This document shows positions 6,115 to 9,472 of a stretch of 9,472 bases of DNA, piece by piece. Each line of letters opens with the position of its first letter. The stretch's first letter is position 1. Source of the stretch: an uncultured bacterium (GTDB taxonomy: Bacteria > Cyanobacteriota > Vampirovibrionia > Gastranaerophilales > Gastranaerophilaceae); contig USOK01000046.1 in assembly GCA_900556295.1 (NCBI GenBank), positions 1-9,472 on the forward strand, in the 5' to 3' direction. Below the pieces are notes generated by a model. The model saw only the letters and a list, made by a program, of their open reading frames with translations. It was not told the origin of the DNA and made no database searches. Position numbers and translations under genes: made by a program.

Positions 6115-8400
6115 ATGAGCGAATTTCCGTTTGAGCTTGATGATTTTCAAAAAGAAGCTTGTGAATTTATAGACAATGGGGAAAGTGTAGTGGTTTGCGC
6201 TCCTACTGGAGCAGGAAAAACTGTTATTGCAGAGCATGCTATAAATAATGCACTAAAAAATGGAACGCGTATTTTTTATACAACTCCGTTAAAAGCTCTT
6301 TCAAATCAAAAATATTATGATTTTGGAGAAAAATACGGTTCTGATAAAGTAGGACTGTTAACAGGTGATACTTCTATTAATCGAAATGCTCAAATCGTTA
6401 TTATGACAACAGAAGTTTTTCGAAATATGCTATATGGAACGAATTTTGGTTCTGTAACAGATAATATGAAAGATGTTAAATACGTTGTTTTGGACGAAGT
6501 GCACTATATGAATGATGAACAACGTGGAACTGTTTGGGAAGAAAGCATTATTTATTGTCCGACAAATGTTCAAATTATTGCACTTTCGGCGACAGTTGCA
6601 AATGCTCAAGAGCTTACAGATTGGATTAATACTGTTCATTCAAAAACAGAGCTTGTTGATACTGATTTTAGACCTGTCCCTTTAAAATTTTTCTATTTTG
6701 ACAGTTCTCAACCAGCTAAATTATTACCTCTTTTGACGCCAAGTGGTCAGTTGAATAAAAAAATTAAACCTGAAAAAAAAGTTTTTGGTAGAAAATTGCA
6801 GAATAAAAAATCATATGTAAAAGAAATTATCCGCAATTTACAAGAAAACGACATGCTTCCTGCAATTTACTTTACTTTTTCTAGGAAAAAGTGCGATGAA
6901 CAAATGGAAAAATGTGCATCTTTAGATTTGGTGACTAAAGGAGAGAAGGCACAAATACGTCAGTTTATTGATGAATATATTGCAGAAAACCCTCATTTGT
7001 ATAACAACAAGCATATTGAATATTTGCTCTGCGGAGTTGCTTCGCATCATGCAGGTCTTTTACCTGCTTGGAAGATTTTGGTTGAAAAATTGTTCCAAAA
7101 AGGACTGATAAAGGTTGTTTTTGCAACAGAAACACTTGCTGCGGGGATAAATATGCCAGCTCGTTCTACAGTTATAAGTTCAACCAGCAAAAGGACTGAT
7201 TCTGGACATAGAATGCTAACTGCGAGTGAGTTCTTACAAATGTCTGGTCGAGCAGGACGTCGAGGGATGGATGAAGTTGGTTACGTTACAATTGTCGGGA
7301 CACAATTTCAAACACCTGAAGAAGTCGCAGAACTTGTTCTGAGTGATGCTAATCCATTGGAAAGCCGTTTTTCCCCTTCGTATTCAATGGTTTTGAACTT
7401 GTTGCAAAGATTTAGTTTAGAAGAAGCAAAAGAGCTTATTTTGAAAAGTTTTGGTTATTTTTCATCAGGTTCTAGACTTCAACCGTTATTGTTTGCTCAG
7501 AAACAAATTGAAGGCGAAATAAAATCTCGAGAATTTGTTTGTCCATACAAGTTGAGAGATGAAAATTTAGCAGAGTATGACAAAATTCGTCATATTTATG
7601 TTCAAAATAGACAAACTTACAAAAAAATATGCAAACAGGAACGTTCTAAAAATAGACCATTATCAGCTGAAGCCAAGCAATTTGGTCTGGAAACAAAAAC
7701 AATGTTGGAAAAAATGCATAGTTTTCAGTGTGATACTTGCAAATTATACAAAAAACATTCTAAGAATATTGAGGTGTTAGAACGTTTTTCTGCTCGCTCT
7801 CACAAAATTGAAAAAGAAATAGAGCGTCAGCGAGACATTTTCTGGAACAAATTTTTGGCACATAGAAGCGTTTTGATAGATTTTGGTTATTTAAAAGATG
7901 ATTATCCAACAGAATGTGGTATTACAACTTCTCAAATTCGTTCTGAAAATGAGTTATTTATTGCTCAAATAATCTTTGCAAATATTTTGGATAACCTTAC
8001 TCCTGCTCAATTAGCTGGTGTTGTTTGCGCAATTACAACTGAAGATTTAAGGGTTGATATACCATATTTGCCGATATCTGAACCTGTTCGAAAAACATTA
8101 AATTTAATCAGAAATATTCGTAGAAAAGTTGAAAAAGTTCAAAATAAATACACCGTGGAAGCCCCAATGTATATAAATCCATATTTTTCTTCATTAATTG
8201 AATTGTGGGTTGAAGGAGCTGAATGGGAAACAATTATTGAGCAAGTTAATATGGGTGAAGGAGATATTGTTCGCTCATTTAAACGAGTTGTAGATGTGTT
8301 ACGCCAATTTACAACAATTGATAATGTTCCAGAAAGCTTGGTATTTACCGCAAGAGAGGCTATTGAAAAGATTCAAAGAGAACCTGTCGATATTGATTAG
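6115..8400 (+). CDS. Ski2-like DExH-box RNA helicase
   Basis: This is a 761-aa superfamily 2 helicase of the Ski2/Mtr4 group, predicted to unwind RNA with ATP in the cytoplasm. All core motifs are visible: Q-type start FELDDFQKEA, motif I APTGAGKT (29-36), TTPLKALSNQK (56-66), TGD (83-85), TTE (98-100), motif II DEVH (127-130), motif III SAT (158-160), motif IV YFTFSRKKCDE, motif V FATETLAAGINMPARS (336-351) and motif VI QMSGRAGRRG (375-384). The C-terminal part (about 590-755) looks like a DSHCT domain, ending in WVEGAEWETIIEQ...EGDIVRSFKRVVDVLRQF. A linker has C539-D-T-C542-KLYKKH, resembling the short Cys motif of actinobacterial HelY and plant/cyanobacterial ISE2 relatives; with C476 and C506 it might bind metal (inference). 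AAGGA (6104-6108) sets the start. RNA decay or rRNA maturation is the likely role by family; it is not SecA, RecG or UvrB. Confidence 0.95.
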   Translation: MSEFPFELDDFQKEACEFIDNGESVVVCAPTGAGKTVIAEHAINNALKNGTRIFYTTPLKALSNQKYYDFGEKYGSDKVGLLTGDTSINRNAQIVIMTTEVFRNMLYGTNFGSVTDNMKDVKYVVLDEVHYMNDEQRGTVWEESIIYCPTNVQIIALSATVANAQELTDWINTVHSKTELVDTDFRPVPLKFFYFDSSQPAKLLPLLTPSGQLNKKIKPEKKVFGRKLQNKKSYVKEIIRNLQENDMLPAIYFTFSRKKCDEQMEKCASLDLVTKGEKAQIRQFIDEYIAENPHLYNNKHIEYLLCGVASHHAGLLPAWKILVEKLFQKGLIKVVFATETLAAGINMPARSTVISSTSKRTDSGHRMLTASEFLQMSGRAGRRGMDEVGYVTIVGTQFQTPEEVAELVLSDANPLESRFSPSYSMVLNLLQRFSLEEAKELILKSFGYFSSGSRLQPLLFAQKQIEGEIKSREFVCPYKLRDENLAEYDKIRHIYVQNRQTYKKICKQERSKNRPLSAEAKQFGLETKTMLEKMHSFQCDTCKLYKKHSKNIEVLERFSARSHKIEKEIERQRDIFWNKFLAHRSVLIDFGYLKDDYPTECGITTSQIRSENELFIAQIIFANILDNLTPAQLAGVVCAITTEDLRVDIPYLPISEPVRKTLNLIRNIRRKVEKVQNKYTVEAPMYINPYFSSLIELWVEGAEWETIIEQVNMGEGDIVRSFKRVVDVLRQFTTIDNVPESLVFTAREAIEKIQREPVDID

Positions 8401-8425
8401 CAAAAATATTTTTTAGCGGTATTAT
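8397..8425 (+). promoter_or_regulatory. Possible promoter placing the M23 transcript start at its ATG
   Basis: TTAGCA (8397-8402, overlapping the helicase stop), 17 bases, then TATTAT (8420-8425). Seven bases after the -10 falls on A8432, the first base of the M23 start codon. The region is very AT-rich, so chance matches are likely. Confidence 0.35.
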
Positions 8426-8431
8426 ATATAT

Positions 8432-9268
8432 ATGAATATATCAGCAATATCATATACTTTATCACGCAAATTTATGCCGGTATTGACCACTGTTGCAATG
8501 GCTTTCCCTATTAAGACAGCAAATTCGACTATGCATGTTGCAACGCAAGCTCAAGATAGGTTTGTTTCGTTGCTAAACAAGATAAATCAATCTGATTTAA
8601 AAGGGTTGAAAGTTGTGAAAGAGGTTAATTTTAAAGGCGGAGTTGTTCATAAATTTGATTCTGTTTCTGTTGAAAAATTAAAAAAAAGAATTAAAAGACC
8701 AGAAAATTTAATAACCTATAAGGCTCCGATTGAAAACGCAAAAAATATATATCTTGAACCTTTTGGAATGTTTTTTGCAGATAGACCTGCTGGACGTAAT
8801 GTGCGCCCTCACTTAGGTTTGGATATTTTTGTCAGCCCTTATTCCAGAAAACCTGAAAAACCTATTGTAATACAGGCTCCGATAGATGGTGTTGTTATTT
8901 CAAGTAAACGAGCTAGAAAAGGAGATAATGTTATCTCAAATGCTTTTACATTACTTGGAGTTGATGGTAGGAGGTATTCATTTGATCACTTGGCTCGTGC
9001 GACAGATTACAATGATTCTATTCCGTTCCCTACTGTTGGGAAAATATTGAAAGCTGGTGATAAGGTCGGTTACGTTGGTGCAACCGGAGAGACTTCATTG
9101 TGGCATTTACACTTAATCGTTATGACGGACAACCAACTTGTCGCTCAAAAACAAAGTCATTTTTGGACAACACTCGCAGAAAAGACTGGCTATTGTAAGC
9201 TTTTAGGGCAAGTTAACCCGCTTGATGCTAAAAAGGCTGGACCTATTGCAAAATTCTTAAATGAATAG
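8432..9268 (+). CDS. M23 (LytM/lysostaphin-type) metallopeptidase
   Basis: This is a 278-aa protein with a peptidase M23 fold at about residues 105-235, predicted to cut peptide bridges of peptidoglycan. All zinc and catalytic positions are present: H127 and D131 in RPHLGLDIF, H186 in FDHLA, and H225-L-H227 in LWHLHL, so it should be active, unlike degenerate EnvC/NlpD types. The beta motifs APIDGVVISS and KAGDKVGYVGATGET are typical of the family. Residues 11-32 (RKFMPVLTTVAMAFPIKTANS) could be a weak signal or anchor segment; the MNISAIS opening recalls lineage-type leaders. The ATG at 8432 has no SD; later in-frame ATGs (8474, 8498) have none either. It follows the helicase by 31 bases and may be co-transcribed or leaderless. 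There is no LysM or SH3 domain. Confidence 0.9.
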   Translation: MNISAISYTLSRKFMPVLTTVAMAFPIKTANSTMHVATQAQDRFVSLLNKINQSDLKGLKVVKEVNFKGGVVHKFDSVSVEKLKKRIKRPENLITYKAPIENAKNIYLEPFGMFFADRPAGRNVRPHLGLDIFVSPYSRKPEKPIVIQAPIDGVVISSKRARKGDNVISNAFTLLGVDGRRYSFDHLARATDYNDSIPFPTVGKILKAGDKVGYVGATGETSLWHLHLIVMTDNQLVAQKQSHFWTTLAEKTGYCKLLGQVNPLDAKKAGPIAKFLNE

Positions 9269-9279
9269 AGTGCATAAAT

Positions 9280-9314
9280 AATCTAATAAGTGTAGAATTA
9301 CCCTTATTTAGATT
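9280..9314 (+). terminator. Weak terminator-like hairpin after the M23 gene
   Basis: AATCTAATAAG (9280-9290) pairs with CTTATT-T-AGATT (9303-9314), 11 pairs with one bulged T and a 12-base loop. The stem is AT-rich and the following T-run is poor, so termination efficiency is doubtful. Confidence 0.4.
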
Positions 9315-9348
9315 TGTAAAATCTTTGTGGCATATGGCTTGTAGACTA

Positions 9349-9377
9349 TTGAAAAATATGTTACAATATGTTACAAT
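9349..9377 (+). promoter_or_regulatory. Strong extended -10 promoter at right edge
   Basis: TTGAAA (9349-9354), 17 bases, and TGT-TACAAT (9369-9377). A transcript should start near 9384 and run off the window. It is the best -35 in the window together with an extended -10. Confidence 0.75.
9356..9375. repeat. Tandem 10-bp repeat ATATGTTACA x2 inside the promoter
   Basis: ATATGTTACA occurs at 9356-9365 and 9366-9375, exactly head to tail, filling the spacer and entering the -10. One helical turn apart, the copies could bind a regulator on one DNA face, or simply duplicate the extended -10 (TGTTACAAT). Confidence 0.6.
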
Positions 9378-9383
9378 AGTAGT

Positions 9384-9430
9384 AGGAAGATCCTGAAAAT
9401 GGTTTACTAAAAAAGTAAAAACAGGTTTCC
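9384..9430 (+). promoter_or_regulatory. Leader RNA with alternative hairpins
   Basis: Three short stems nest: GGAA/TTCC (9385-9388 with 9427-9430), CCTG/CAGG (9392-9395 with 9422-9425) and TTTAC/GTAAA (9403-9407 with 9415-9419). TCCT (9391-9394) can instead pair with AGGA (9384-9387). The CAGG arm is the candidate SD of the following ORF. A three-codon ORF, ATG GTT TAC TAA, lies at 9399-9410. The stems are short, so folding is uncertain. Confidence 0.35.
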
Positions 9431-9435
9431 GATGA

Positions 9436-9472
9436 GTGTTAATCCCCACCCCACTCTTTAAACAAAAAGGTA
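9436..9472 (+). CDS. Possible start of a small ThiS/MoaD-like protein (cut by right edge)
   Basis: From a GTG at 9436, directly after an in-frame TGA, 12 codons stay open to the edge and read (M)LIPTPLFKQKG. The 'VLIPTPL' opening is one I associate with small ubiquitin-fold sulfur carriers of the ThiS/MoaD family (memory, not checked). AGG at 9423-9425 is 10 bases upstream and a strong promoter precedes it. Against this: CCC-ACC-CCA-CTC codons are unlike the T/A-ending codons used elsewhere, and the ATG at 9432 gives only a nine-residue peptide (MSVNPHPTL) in another frame. Too little is visible to be sure that it is coding. Confidence 0.3.
   Translation, partial: MLIPTPLFKQKG

Noticed and set aside
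8401..8413. AAAAATATTTTTT as a terminator after the helicase
   Set aside because: It is a simple A/T palindrome with no GC stem, so it would not form a stable terminator hairpin.
9425..9440. Hammerhead-like CCGATGAG core
   Set aside because: The required CUGAUGA reads CCGATGA and no matching GAAA segment with flanking stems follows in the window.
9243..9449. 68-codon minus-strand ORF at the right end
   Set aside because: No SD, overlaps the M23 stop, a plus-strand promoter and the leader hairpins, and has a composition unlike the real genes.

Overview
The window is AT-rich, uninterrupted bacterial chromosome with short intergenic gaps, good Shine-Dalgarno (SD) sites at most genes and no mobile element, CRISPR array, tRNA or rRNA. 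The best guess for the organism is a gut Melainabacterium (Vampirovibrionia, Candidatus Gastranaerophilales). This rests on low G+C, a Ski2-type helicase like those of cyanobacterial relatives, and small lineage-type proteins with an N-terminal 'MxINSINN...FSAK' pattern. It is inferred from remembered family features, not from a search.

Layout. 1-182 (minus): start of a gene of unknown function that runs off the left edge. 304-1116 (minus): unrecognised 270-aa protein with a glycine-rich hydrophobic region and a Gln/Met-rich tail; a perfect AT-rich palindrome lies at its stop codon. 1286-2278 (plus): NAD-type isocitrate dehydrogenase with a clear promoter and a probable terminator. 2337-2717 (minus): small lineage-type protein. 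3973-2799 (minus): two-gene operon encoding a secreted M48 metalloprotease and a small exported beta-rich protein, overlapping by one base. 4124-5968 (plus): glmS, start corrected to the catalytic Met-Cys, followed by a strong terminator. 6115-8400 (plus): Ski2-like DExH helicase. 8432-9268 (plus): M23 (LytM) peptidase with all metal ligands and no SD site. 9349-9472: strong promoter, leader able to fold, and perhaps the start of a small ThiS/MoaD-like gene cut by the right edge.

How the genes relate. Two themes recur: the cell envelope (GlmS makes glucosamine-6-phosphate for peptidoglycan and LPS, the M23 peptidase cuts or binds peptidoglycan, and the M48 protease with its partner acts outside the cytoplasm) and housekeeping metabolism or RNA handling (isocitrate dehydrogenase, helicase). 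Apart from the M48 pair these are single-gene units, not a pathway cluster. Four of the five best promoters share a TGn extended -10 and a 17-base spacer, which suggests a common promoter style.

I found no convincing new multi-gene system. The most interesting parts are the right-edge leader, where the same bases can pair in two exclusive ways and one pairing hides a candidate SD; the possibly leaderless M23 gene; the M48/small-protein pair; and the lineage-specific proteins of unknown function.
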